From Asticcacaulis sp. SL142 (GTDB lineage Bacteria > Pseudomonadota > Alphaproteobacteria > Caulobacterales > Caulobacteraceae), in contig NZ_CP113061.1 of assembly GCF_026625745.1 (NCBI RefSeq), positions 1,079,501-1,143,500 on the forward strand: 64,000 bases of DNA, in the 5' to 3' direction. The notes beneath the pieces are model-generated. The model had not been told where the DNA came from, searched no databases, and saw only the letters and a program-made list of their open reading frames with translations. A program made the translations under genes and the position numbers. Below are positions 35,507 through 43,996 of this stretch, piece by piece. How positions within the stretch are numbered: position 1 is the first letter of the stretch; every line of letters begins with the position of its first letter.

Positions 35507-35705
35507 AGGTGTCCCGCTACGAATTTTTCGTTCAAACCGTGACCCTACAGGGGAAAGCTTAAAATTTGATCTAACTTAGATTAGAGCTCAAGCGCCGCAT
35601 GGCTCCTCACAAAGGTTCGGGCGGCCGGGCGGCCTTGCCGGATGCATTTATATGCACCCGGATATATGCACCCGGAAATCAACCTCATTCACTCTAACAG
35701 AAGGC

Positions 35706-37406
35706 CTACTTCGTCAGCCTTATCTTCTTGATCGAGGTTACGATCGAGCCCAGGGCCCCGCTCAGTTCGCTGGCGTTGGACAGGTTATAGTAATAGTCAG
35801 GCCGCGTGGCGCATTGTTCCAGCAGGCTGGAATTGCCCTCCATCACCCGCACGGTGAAGATGGTGATGCCCTGGGCTTTGGCAGCCTTACAGGCCTCCAG
35901 CGTGCGGGCATCGATATCCGTCGTATTGGTGGTCCAGCGGTTCTGAGTGTTTTGACCATCGGTGACGATGATCATGTATTTATTGATGTTTTCGGTACCA
36001 AAGGCCACGGCAGTGTTAAATGGTAACCCCGGCGACAGCACTTCCATGCCCCACTGCACGCCGATGGTGACATTGGTATTGCCGGCGGGCGACATCTTCT
36101 GTACGTGGTCGCGCGCCGCCTGAATATCGGTCGTCAGCCCCATGACTGGCAGCAGATTGTTGGTGGCGCACTTCGAGGCCGGATAGTTTTTGTCTGCGAT
36201 GGCGCCATCCGGCGAGTCGGCCGACGCGTCATAGGGCTGGATCCGGTCGATGACGCAGCCATTCCAGTTGACCGTGCCGACCCCCAGCAGATCTGCATTG
36301 GCCGAGACGGTATCGTTGTTCTTGATATCGGTCGTCGAACCTGAGCCATAGCCACCGGTATTGGCTGCGGTTGACGTCACCGTGCCGGAATAGAGGCTGT
36401 AGTTATTATTGGGCTTGTTATAATAGGCCGCCTGCGGCCACTTGGTCGAATTGGTGTCGACATTGTACGCCGAACCCGCCGCCGAAGTGCTGACCTGATA
36501 GGTCGCTTCGCGCGATACCACCATATAGTTACAGCTATTGTAGTAACTATAGCCGACACTGCATCCACCATTATTTGATTTATAATAGTAGGACGTCGCA
36601 AACACCCGGATATAGGACTTACCGTTATTCGAGTAAGTATAGGTGTAGGTTTTAATATTGGTGGTGCAGGCGCTGACATCCGACGTGCTGGCGCACAGGG
36701 CCGTCTGGGTGGTCACCAGGGCGCTGCAACGGCCATCCGACAGGTTCGAGCAGGAGGTGATCATCTCCGCTTCACCATATTCGATGCTGGAGGCCGGCAC
36801 ACCCTTGATATTGACCTGAGTATCAAACGGCACGATGGCGACCTTGGTGCCGCCGGACGTGCCGTCACCGCCCACCAGGCTGGCCAGGGTCGTATCGACG
36901 CTCGATTTCAGGTTGACCATCCGACTGTCCCTCGACATCGAACCGGTATTGTCGAGCACAAACACGATTTCGGAATCCGATATCGTTACCCCCGCATTGG
37001 CGGAGGCGGTGATGCGCACCTGCCCGTTACTGCCTTGCAGCATGCCCACAAACAGGGTGTTTACATCGGCGGCGGCCAGATAGGTCTTAACGGTCGTGTT
37101 GTTCTGGGTCGAAGTCGAAAGCTCACCGTCAGCATTGGTCAGATTGCCCGCAGCGACGACATTGCTTTGAAAGGCCGCGTCGGCGGCATCTTCCTGCGCC
37201 GATTCCGACGATGACGCCACCAGCGCCCCGGCAATAGCGGCCGAGTCCGCGGCGTCCTGAAGCTTTGACTTGGCGCGGATGATGCCGACCGCATCGGTTC
37301 CGGCGCCAACGGCCGCCAGTATCGGCAAAGCTGAAAGGGCTGCAATAATCGCTACATTGCCCTGATTGTGCGCGCGAAAGCGCTGCCATAGATTTACCAA
37401 AGCCAT
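35706..37406 (-). CDS. VWA-domain TadE/G-like protein (second paralogue)
   Basis: 566 residues from ATG 37406; a GTG at 37451 is in frame, but the ATG gives the canonical short lead. QGNVAIIAALSAL leads into one membrane helix, the TadG-type N-terminus. The VWA metal site is FVLDNTGSMSRDS. A Tyr/Ser/Asn-rich, Cys-containing insertion follows (about 245-400). The C-terminal YMIIVTDGQNTQNRW and FTVRVMEGNSSLL blocks are nearly the same as in the paralogue at 33725. The pair arose by tandem duplication and the insertions diverged most, which would suit a variable adhesive face. 199 bases separate the two genes, including an ATCTAACTTAGAT palindrome and a 14-base tandem ATATGCACCCGG repeat. Confidence 0.85.
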   Translation of the reverse strand: MALVNLWQRFRAHNQGNVAIIAALSALPILAAVGAGTDAVGIIRAKSKLQDAADSAAIAGALVASSSESAQEDAADAAFQSNVVAAGNLTNADGELSTSTQNNTTVKTYLAAADVNTLFVGMLQGSNGQVRITASANAGVTISDSEIVFVLDNTGSMSRDSRMVNLKSSVDTTLASLVGGDGTSGGTKVAIVPFDTQVNIKGVPASSIEYGEAEMITSCSNLSDGRCSALVTTQTALCASTSDVSACTTNIKTYTYTYSNNGKSYIRVFATSYYYKSNNGGCSVGYSYYNSCNYMVVSREATYQVSTSAAGSAYNVDTNSTKWPQAAYYNKPNNNYSLYSGTVTSTAANTGGYGSGSTTDIKNNDTVSANADLLGVGTVNWNGCVIDRIQPYDASADSPDGAIADKNYPASKCATNNLLPVMGLTTDIQAARDHVQKMSPAGNTNVTIGVQWGMEVLSPGLPFNTAVAFGTENINKYMIIVTDGQNTQNRWTTNTTDIDARTLEACKAAKAQGITIFTVRVMEGNSSLLEQCATRPDYYYNLSNASELSGALGSIVTSIKKIRLTK

Positions 37407-37582
37407 TACACCACGCTGCTCCCAATCACGAGAAGCAAAGTACGGTGTCACGTTTTAACAAAATCAAAAAATATAAGGTAAATCAATGCGATGCAAAAAT
37501 TAACGCTAATATCATTTAACTATTAAAGCGTATCAACCCTGTAATTTTCGATAACAAACTGTTAACGCGCAATATATCAGCG

Positions 37583-38464
37583 TTATTTCTGAGCAAACTT
37601 ACCCATATCGAGTTCCAGATTAGCACAAAGCCTGACTATATCTTCGTGAACCGGCGCGGAGAGTGTTTTTTTACCACCTGCCGGATGCGGAAACTCCAGT
37701 TCTGTTGCGTGCAGCATCAGCCGCTTCACTGCCCCCCCGCCCAGGCTTAAGGCGCCGCCATAGCGCGGATCACCGGCAATCGGACACCCCAGATGGGCCA
37801 TGTGGACGCGGATCTGGTGCATCCGGCCGGTGAATGGCTTGGCGACCACCAGAGCGGCCTCAGAGTTGCGGGAGACGACCTCATAGTGGGTGCGTGATTC
37901 CAGCGCGTCGGGGTGATCGGCTTCGCACACCCGTGAATAGGCTTCGCGCCCGATATCTTCGCGCCGCAGCGGCACATCGATCACGCCCCGGTCTTTCAGA
38001 TTGTGTGGATTGGACACCACCAGCAGATAGGTTTTGTGGAACTGGCGCGCGATCATCGCCTTGCCCAGAAACGAGGCGGCGGGCTTGGTCTTGGCCACCA
38101 GGATAATGCCCGACGTATCGCGATCCAGCCGGTGGATCAGGCGCGGCTTCTTGCCGTTCGACTTGGCAAAGGCCCACAACAGGTCATCCAGATTGTGAAA
38201 ATCCGGTCCGCGCCCGCCTTGGGACGACAGGTTATAGATCTTATTAAAGCCCATGATCTCGGCGTCTTCATAGACCAGCATCGATTTGATCAGCGCCACC
38301 GACTCTTCACTGAGCGCAATCGGCCGGTCGATAGCCTTAAGGTGTTTCGGCGTTTGAGGCTTGCGCCCGCCACTCGCATCACGCCGCGCGATCGCGGCCT
38401 GATGCTGGGGCGAATGGCGCGAAGCCTTTTTGCGGTTGATCTTGTCCTGCTTTTTCGGGGTCAT
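37583..38464 (-). CDS. RluA-family 23S rRNA pseudouridine synthase
   Basis: 293 residues. The catalytic aspartate lies in RLIHRLDRDTSGIILVAKT, and KTYLLVV plus GRMHQIRVHMAHLGCPIAGDPRYGG complete the RluA/RluC-type signature. A basic N-terminal extension (about 1-50, K/R/H-rich) may help bind rRNA. No S4 domain is obvious, which sets it apart from RluD and typical RluC. The uracil position it modifies cannot be assigned. Divergent from the brnTA operon. Confidence 0.92.
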   Translation of the reverse strand: MTPKKQDKINRKKASRHSPQHQAAIARRDASGGRKPQTPKHLKAIDRPIALSEESVALIKSMLVYEDAEIMGFNKIYNLSSQGGRGPDFHNLDDLLWAFAKSNGKKPRLIHRLDRDTSGIILVAKTKPAASFLGKAMIARQFHKTYLLVVSNPHNLKDRGVIDVPLRREDIGREAYSRVCEADHPDALESRTHYEVVSRNSEAALVVAKPFTGRMHQIRVHMAHLGCPIAGDPRYGGALSLGGGAVKRLMLHATELEFPHPAGGKKTLSAPVHEDIVRLCANLELDMGKFAQK

Positions 38465-38516
38465 GCCCGCGAAATAACAGGGTTGGAGGTTAAGGTCAAA
38501 GGGGGCGAATTATAGC

Positions 38517-38554
38517 TTGTAAAGCGTACGTAAAAAGTGTACATAAATATACAC
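38517..38554 (+). promoter_or_regulatory. brnTA promoter with overlapping operator
   Basis: TTGTAA (38517-38522), a 17-base spacer and TACATA (38540-38545) form a good sigma70 promoter. An inverted repeat GTGTA (38537-38541) and TACAC (38550-38554) straddles the -10, the expected place for autorepression by the BrnA antitoxin or BrnT-BrnA complex. Confidence 0.65.
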
Positions 38555-38567
38555 ACAGGAGAACCAG

Positions 38568-38639
38568 ATGCGTATAAAAATTAAACGAAGGTTTTCCTTA
38601 TGCGTTTCCAATGGAACGAAACTAAACGACAGGCCGTAA
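38568..38639 (+). CDS. Possible 23-codon leader ORF overlapping the brnT start
   Basis: ATG 38568 follows CAGGAG at a good distance and opens a 23-residue basic peptide (starts MRIKIKRRF). It ends at TAA 38637-38639, in a different frame from brnT and 40 bases inside it. It is the best-placed ribosome site of the transcript, so it could couple or dampen brnT translation. There is no evidence beyond position. Confidence 0.25.
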   Translation: MRIKIKRRFSLCVSNGTKLNDRP

Positions 38640-38902
38640 TCAAGGAACGGCAAGTCGATATCTTATATGCGGCCCTGATTTTCGAAGGGGACGTTTTAAC
38701 CCGCGTTGATGACCGCAAAGACTACGGCGAAGAACGCCTCATTTCGATGGGCATGTTGGGTGACGAAGTTTTTGTTGTCGTCTACACCCTGAGAGATGAC
38801 GAAATACATTTAATCACGGCATGGAAAGGAGGTCGTCTTGAACAAGAGCAATATCAAACAGGCATCCTTAAGCGATCTCAGGAAGATGCAGGAAAAGGGT
38901 GA
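38600..38902 (+). CDS. brnT: BrnT-type toxin of a BrnTA toxin-antitoxin system
   Basis: 100 residues with the BrnT consensus: FQWNETKRQAV at the N-terminus, ALIFEGDVL, then DRKDYGEERLISMG, VFVVVYTLRDDEIHLITAW and a basic C-terminus. BrnT is a small RNase of RelE-like fold that inhibits translation and is neutralised by BrnA. The ATG follows AAGG eight bases upstream, inside a small AAGG-TTTT-CCTT hairpin that could mask it. Toxin precedes antitoxin, the normal BrnTA order, and overlaps it by 65 bases. Confidence 0.93.
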   Translation: MRFQWNETKRQAVIKERQVDILYAALIFEGDVLTRVDDRKDYGEERLISMGMLGDEVFVVVYTLRDDEIHLITAWKGGRLEQEQYQTGILKRSQEDAGKG

Positions 38903-39116
38903 ACTTTTTCACACCCCTGACGCCCCGGAAGGCGAAGCTTTAGGTGCCGAATTCTGGGCAAAGGCCGAACTGAAATCGCCTACAAAGAAATCGGTACACC
39001 TGAAAATTGATTCAGAGGTTTTCGATTATTTCGTCTCTGAAACCGGCGGCAAGGGCCACCTTACACGCATGCAACAGGTCTTAAAGGCTTACGTGGCCGC
39101 GCACCACCGGACTTAA
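38838..39116 (+). CDS. brnA: BrnA-type antitoxin
   Basis: 92 residues from TTG 38838, preceded five bases upstream by a near-perfect AAAGGAGG site inside the brnT frame. The N-terminal half binds toxin (SLSDLRKMQEKGELFHTPDA). The C-terminal half is a ribbon-helix-helix DNA-binding fold (KKSVHLKIDSEVFDYFVSET, then LTRMQQVLKAYV). Expected to repress the promoter at 38517-38554. The strong ribosome site and the overlap ensure antitoxin excess. Convergent with rarA, one base between stops. Confidence 0.92.
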   Translation: MNKSNIKQASLSDLRKMQEKGELFHTPDAPEGEALGAEFWAKAELKSPTKKSVHLKIDSEVFDYFVSETGGKGHLTRMQQVLKAYVAAHHRT

Positions 39117-39117
39117 A

Positions 39118-40452
39118 TTACCGCTTCTGCTTAAATGCCCGCAACTGCGCCCAGTAGTCCAGCCGCTCTTTGACCTTGCCTTCGTGGCCGTCGCCTTTGG
39201 GGTCGTAGAATTTCGGGCGGGGCATACCGTTCGGAAAATAGTTCTGACCTGAGAAACCATCGGGGTCTTCGGGGTCGTAGATATAGCCTTCGCCGTAGCC
39301 CAAATCCTTCATCAGCTTGGTCGGCGCGTTCCGGATAACTTCGGGCGGGTCGAGGTCGCCGGTGTCGCGCGCAGCCTTCATGGCGGCCTTAAACGCCACA
39401 TAGACCGCGTTCGATTTGGGGGCCGAGGCCATGTGGACAAGGGCTTGCGCGATGGCCAGTTCCCCTTCGGGTGAGCCCAAGACCTCATAGGTTTCGCGCG
39501 CCGCATTGGTCATGATCAGCGACATGGGGTCGGCGGCCCCTATGTCCTCGGACGCCATGCGCTGCATCCGGCGGGCGATATAGAGCGGGTCTTCGCCGCC
39601 CTGTAGCATACGCGCAAACCAGTACAGCGCCGCATCGGGGTCCGAGCCGCGCACCGACTTATGCAGGGCCGAGATCAGATTATAGTGGCCTTCGCGGTCC
39701 TTATCGTAGTTAGGGCGGCGTTTTTGCAGGTGCTGGAGCAGGCCCTCGGAATTGATCGCTGTTTCAAACCCCATCTGGTCGATGGTCTCGATCAGGCTCA
39801 ACAGATAGCGTCCGTCGCCGTCAGACAGCCCTTTGAGGGTTTCGCGTGCCTCTGGTTCCAGCGGCAGGGCACGGCCCAGATGGGCTTCGGCGCGGGCGAT
39901 CAGCGTTTCCATCGCCTCATCATCGAGCCGTTTGAGCACAAATACCTGACAGCGCGACAGCAGAGCGCCGTTCAGCTCAAAAGATGGATTTTCGGTCGTG
40001 GCCCCGATCAGGGTGACGACGCCGGATTCGACGTAAGGCAGGAAACTATCCTGCTGGGCGCGGTTAAAGCGGTGGATTTCATCGACAAACAGCACGACGC
40101 GCTTGCCCATATTGCGCTGCATCTGGGCGGCTTCGAACGCTTTTTTCAGGTCAGCGACGCCGGAAAAGACGGCGGAAATCTGCTGGAATTCATAGCCTGC
40201 GGACGATGCCAGCAACCGCGCCAGGGTCGTCTTGCCCACCCCCGGCGGGCCCCACAACAAAAGGGATGGCAAAAACCCGCGATCAACGCTGCGCCGGATG
40301 GGGCCGTCAGGGCCGACCAGATGCCCCTGCCCCACGACCTCGGCAATCGACTGCGGCCGCAACCGGTCAGCCAGCGGTTTATAGCCGCCGTCAGTCTGCG
40401 TCAGGTTCGGTGATTTTGGGGTGAGGCCCGCGGCCTCAAACAAATCGGACAT
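39118..40452 (-). CDS. rarA: Replication-associated recombination protein RarA (MgsA)
   Basis: 444 residues, AAA+ ATPase related to clamp-loader subunits, acting at stalled forks. The N-terminus has PLADRLRPQSIAEVVGQGHL, then Walker A WGPPGVGKTTLARLL, Walker B VVLFVDEIHRFNRAQQD and sensor 1 IGATTENPSFELNGALLSRC. The C-terminal tetramerisation region has SVRGSDPDAALYWFARMLQG. Full length. Flanked by brnA (convergent) and a repeat. Confidence 0.95.
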   Translation of the reverse strand: MSDLFEAAGLTPKSPNLTQTDGGYKPLADRLRPQSIAEVVGQGHLVGPDGPIRRSVDRGFLPSLLLWGPPGVGKTTLARLLASSAGYEFQQISAVFSGVADLKKAFEAAQMQRNMGKRVVLFVDEIHRFNRAQQDSFLPYVESGVVTLIGATTENPSFELNGALLSRCQVFVLKRLDDEAMETLIARAEAHLGRALPLEPEARETLKGLSDGDGRYLLSLIETIDQMGFETAINSEGLLQHLQKRRPNYDKDREGHYNLISALHKSVRGSDPDAALYWFARMLQGGEDPLYIARRMQRMASEDIGAADPMSLIMTNAARETYEVLGSPEGELAIAQALVHMASAPKSNAVYVAFKAAMKAARDTGDLDPPEVIRNAPTKLMKDLGYGEGYIYDPEDPDGFSGQNYFPNGMPRPKFYDPKGDGHEGKVKERLDYWAQLRAFKQKR

Positions 40453-40497
40453 GCGAACATATATAGAACAGCAACGTTCTCATGAAAAGTGAAGATT

Positions 40498-40566
40498 TAC
40501 CCCTCCGTCATTTAGCTATCGCTAAATGCCACCTCCCCATCTTCGCCAAAGCTCGATAGGGAGGAG
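40498..40566. repeat. REP-like unit (CCCCTCCGTC family, copy 7)
   Basis: TTACCCCTCCGTCATTTAGC, then CCACCTCCCCATCTTCGCC and GATAGGGAGGAG. A single unit, not paired, 45 bases upstream of the rarA start and about 100 bases from the efflux-pump stop. Confidence 0.8.
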
Positions 40567-40588
40567 AAAAACTATACAGCCAACAGGC

Positions 40589-40697
40589 CGTGAAATCGCA
40601 AGATTTGAGTCGAGTAGCAGGAGCCTAGCGACGGAGGTACATTGAGTACCTCCTAGCAACGGCGACGCCCTAATCGGCCAAGGATTGCGATTTCACG
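40589..40697. repeat. Inverted repeat of the RND pump 3' end
   Basis: CGTGAAATCGCAA (40589-40601) is repeated inverted as TTGCGATTTCACG (40685-40697), the latter being codons near the C-terminus of the pump gene. Between them, GGAGGTAC-ATTGA-GTACCTCC forms a second hairpin (about 40635-40655). Transcribed from the pump gene this would be a long two-tier stem-loop and may terminate or protect the mRNA. Confidence 0.65.
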
Positions 40698-43600
40698 TCG
40701 TCGTCTTTGCCTTCGGCGGTAAAGTATTTTTTCGTGTGGCGGCCAAAGAACTGGCTGACATCATCGATGAAGGTATAGGCGACCGGCACAAACAACAGAC
40801 TGAGCAGGGTCGAGGTAATAAGACCGCCGATGACCGCGATAGCCATGGGGGAACGGAAGGCGACATCGGCGCCCCAGCCGACCGCGATCGGCAACATGCC
40901 TGCGCCCATCGCCACCGTCGTCATCAGGATCGGACGGGCGCGTTTGTGGGCGGCGTCCATCAGGCCGTCATGACGGGTCATGCCGTGCTTGATGGCTTCA
41001 ATGGCATATTCGACCAGAAGGATCGAGTTCTTGGCGGCAATCCCGGTCAGCATGATCAGGCCGATTAGCGCGGGCATCGACATGGATTTACCGGTCACCA
41101 GCAGCAGGAAGAACGCGCCGCCAAACGACAGCGGAAGTGCCGTCAAGATCGTGACCGGGTGGGTGAAGCTTTTGAACAAAAGCACCAGCACCACATACAT
41201 CAGCATGATGCCCGTAGAGATGGCGATCATGAAGCCCGTGGCCATTTCGGCCTGATCTTCCTGTTCGCCGGTGACGATTTCCTTGACCTGCGGCGGCAGG
41301 TTTTTCATGGCCGGCAGGGCGCGTACGGCGTCCTGAGCGATACCGGCGGCGATGCCATTGGCGATATTGCCCTTGATGGTGGCGGACCTTGACCGCTCAG
41401 TTCGGTTGATCTGCACCGGCCCTGCGGCAAAGGTGATATCGGCCACGGCGGCCAGCGGCACCGACGTTCCGAACTTGGTCGGCACCTTAAGGTCGTTCAG
41501 GTTGGCGACATCGGTACGGGCATCGGTTTTCAGCAGGACACGGATCGGGATCTGACGGTCGCCGACATTATATTTGGCCAAAATCTGATCGAAGTCACCG
41601 ACGGTCGCCACACGGGCGGCCTGTGAGATCGCGGCTGCCGATACCCCCATAAGGGCGGCCTGATCCGGTTTTGGCACCACGATGATTTCCGGCCGCGTCA
41701 GGTTATCCGCCGACGACACATTGGTCAGTTCAGGCAGACCGCGCATTTGACGCTCAAGCTCACGCGACGCTTCGGCCAGCGCCACCGGATCGTCGGACAC
41801 CAGGGTAAAGCTTGTGATGCCGCCCCCGCCGCCTTCCTGGCCGAAAGTCGAGCGGATGCCGGGATATTGCAGGACGAACTGATTGAAATCGGTCTCGAAA
41901 TCCTGCTGCGAGAACTTGCGGTCGTGGCGCGGCACCAGATTGATGGTGAAGTTGGCTGAGTTGATATCGACTGACGCATAGACGGATTTGACGCCTTCTC
42001 GCTGGCTGATTTCGGCCATCAGGTCATTGACCACCTTATCGGTTTCATCAAGGCGCGATCCGGGCGGCAGCTCGACCTTAAGGAAGGAACGGCCATTATC
42101 GCCAACCGGGATGAACTCACCCGGCAGCAGCCCTGCGACGGCCATAGAGCCGATAAAGAAGCCGATACCGATGGCCAGAACGGCCCAGCGGGTGCGCAGT
42201 TTTTCCCCGCGCGGCAGCTTTCCGGCCTTTTTAAAGCAGGCAAAGGCAATCAGGCCACCAATGATCAGCGTAATCGCCGGGCCGATCAGAGCCATCGGAT
42301 CAAAGCCCGTGGGCGCTTTCAAGGCACCGCTTACGCCACCAAAGACCATCAGCCCGGTCAGGGCCAGCACGATGACGCCGAAAATAGTCAAGGCGATGCG
42401 CGTGCTCATAAAGCGCAAATGCCCGCTCAGGCCCCAGTTCAGGGTCTTGAGATAGTTTTTCATCCAGAACGGATCGGGGTGCTCTTTACCGGGGTCCGAG
42501 CGCATCAGATAGGCGCCCATCAGCGGCGTAATCGTCCGCGCCACCACCAGCGAGAAGAACACCGACACGCAGGCCGCGACCGCAAACGATTTAAAGAACT
42601 GGCCCACAATGCCCGGCATAAAGCCGACGGGCGCAAAGACGGCGATGATGGTGGCGGTCGTCGCCACCACGGCCAGACCGATTTCGTCAGCGGCCTCAAT
42701 CGCGGCCTGATAAGGTTTCTTGCCATCGCGAATGTGGCGGACGATGTTTTCGATTTCCACAATCGCGTCGTCAACCAGAATCCCGATGGTCAGGGACAGA
42801 GCCAACAGCGACACGATGTTAAAGGACTCATTGAGCACCCACATGACAAAAAACGTCGGCAGCAGCGACAGTGGCATGGCGGTCGCCGAAATCAGCGTCG
42901 CGCGCCAGTCACGCAGGAACAGCCACACCACCAGCACGGCCAAAAGCGCACCGATCGCGAGCGTCTCCATCGACGCGATATAGCTTTCATTGACCCAGTC
43001 GACCGAAGCCGTGACTTCTTCGAGGACGATGTTGGGATTGGCTTTGCGGATTTCGTCTATGGCTTCGCGGATGCCGATGGCGACATCGACTTCGGACGAG
43101 CCAATAGTGCGGTAGACGGCAAAGCCGACCACTTCCTGACCATTAAAGCGGGCGCGGGTGCGCGGCTCAGACCAGGTGTCGCTGACTTGCCCCAGATCGC
43201 CGAGACGGACCGACTGGCCATTATTCAGGTTGATGCGGGTGTCGCGCAGAATTTCGACCGAATTGGCATTGCCGAGCGTTCGGATCGACTGCTCAGACCC
43301 GCCGACCTCAAGACGCCCACCGGGCAGGTTGATATTGATATTGCGCAGTTGCTGGCTGACTTCGGAAGCCGTAATCCCCTGCCCCGCCAGCAGACCGGGA
43401 TCGAGATCGATGCGGATTTCGCGGTCAACGCCGCCGTCGCGCGTGACCTTGGACACGCCGTTTTTGGCCAGAACCTTCTTCGAGATATCGTTATCGACAA
43501 ACCACGACAACTGCTCAGGATTCATGCCGTCGCCGCGGATAATATAGGTGATCAGCGGCTCACCCGACGCCTCTTCGCGCCGGACGATGGGGTCGAGCAC

Positions 43601-43996
43601 ATCGGACGGCAGATTGGCGCGCACCCCGGCCACGGCATTGCGTACGTCATTGGTCGATTTTTCAAGATCAACGCCCAACTGGAACTGCACGACCGTGGTT
43701 GAGACGCCGTCATTGACATAGGAATTGATGTGCTTGACTGAACCCAGGCCCGCCACCGAGTCCTCAATGATGCGGGTAACCTGCGTTTCCAGTTCGGCGG
43801 GCGCGGCGCCCGATTGCAGCACGGTAACCGACACCACCGGCAGGTCAACATCGGGGAAGTTGTTGATGCGCAGGGCATTAAACGCGCCCCAGCCCGCCAC
43901 AATCATCACCAGAAAGAAGACGATGGTCGGAATGGGGTTGCGGATCGAGGCGGAGGATATACCCCCGCGATCTATATATTGGCGGGGTTCAGACAT
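40670..43996 (-). CDS. RND-family multidrug efflux permease (HAE1/AcrB-like)
   Basis: 1108 residues. Standard RND order: TM1 with NPIPTIVFFLVMIVAGWGAF, first periplasmic loop (PVVSVTVLQSGAAPAELETQ), TM2-TM6 including the proton-relay acidic pair in GILVDDAIVEIENI, second loop (from GEFIPVGDNGRSFLKVELPP) and TM8-TM12 with VEYAIEAIKHG. It is 60-90 residues longer than AcrB. Extra hydrophobic sequence lies between the TM6 block and the second loop (about 540-620), giving one or two additional helices or a modified TM7 region. It uses proton motive force to expel drugs or solvents. Overlaps the adaptor gene by one base. Confidence 0.94.
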   Translation of the reverse strand: MSEPRQYIDRGGISSASIRNPIPTIVFFLVMIVAGWGAFNALRINNFPDVDLPVVSVTVLQSGAAPAELETQVTRIIEDSVAGLGSVKHINSYVNDGVSTTVVQFQLGVDLEKSTNDVRNAVAGVRANLPSDVLDPIVRREEASGEPLITYIIRGDGMNPEQLSWFVDNDISKKVLAKNGVSKVTRDGGVDREIRIDLDPGLLAGQGITASEVSQQLRNININLPGGRLEVGGSEQSIRTLGNANSVEILRDTRINLNNGQSVRLGDLGQVSDTWSEPRTRARFNGQEVVGFAVYRTIGSSEVDVAIGIREAIDEIRKANPNIVLEEVTASVDWVNESYIASMETLAIGALLAVLVVWLFLRDWRATLISATAMPLSLLPTFFVMWVLNESFNIVSLLALSLTIGILVDDAIVEIENIVRHIRDGKKPYQAAIEAADEIGLAVVATTATIIAVFAPVGFMPGIVGQFFKSFAVAACVSVFFSLVVARTITPLMGAYLMRSDPGKEHPDPFWMKNYLKTLNWGLSGHLRFMSTRIALTIFGVIVLALTGLMVFGGVSGALKAPTGFDPMALIGPAITLIIGGLIAFACFKKAGKLPRGEKLRTRWAVLAIGIGFFIGSMAVAGLLPGEFIPVGDNGRSFLKVELPPGSRLDETDKVVNDLMAEISQREGVKSVYASVDINSANFTINLVPRHDRKFSQQDFETDFNQFVLQYPGIRSTFGQEGGGGGITSFTLVSDDPVALAEASRELERQMRGLPELTNVSSADNLTRPEIIVVPKPDQAALMGVSAAAISQAARVATVGDFDQILAKYNVGDRQIPIRVLLKTDARTDVANLNDLKVPTKFGTSVPLAAVADITFAAGPVQINRTERSRSATIKGNIANGIAAGIAQDAVRALPAMKNLPPQVKEIVTGEQEDQAEMATGFMIAISTGIMLMYVVLVLLFKSFTHPVTILTALPLSFGGAFFLLLVTGKSMSMPALIGLIMLTGIAAKNSILLVEYAIEAIKHGMTRHDGLMDAAHKRARPILMTTVAMGAGMLPIAVGWGADVAFRSPMAIAVIGGLITSTLLSLLFVPVAYTFIDDVSQFFGRHTKKYFTAEGKDDDVKSQSLAD

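Noticed and set aside
42419-43702. Long open frame antisense to the RND permease (427 codons)
   Set aside because: High-GC codon bias leaves the opposite strand open. The product is rich in R, H, G and D with no domain, while the minus-strand frame is a complete RND pump.
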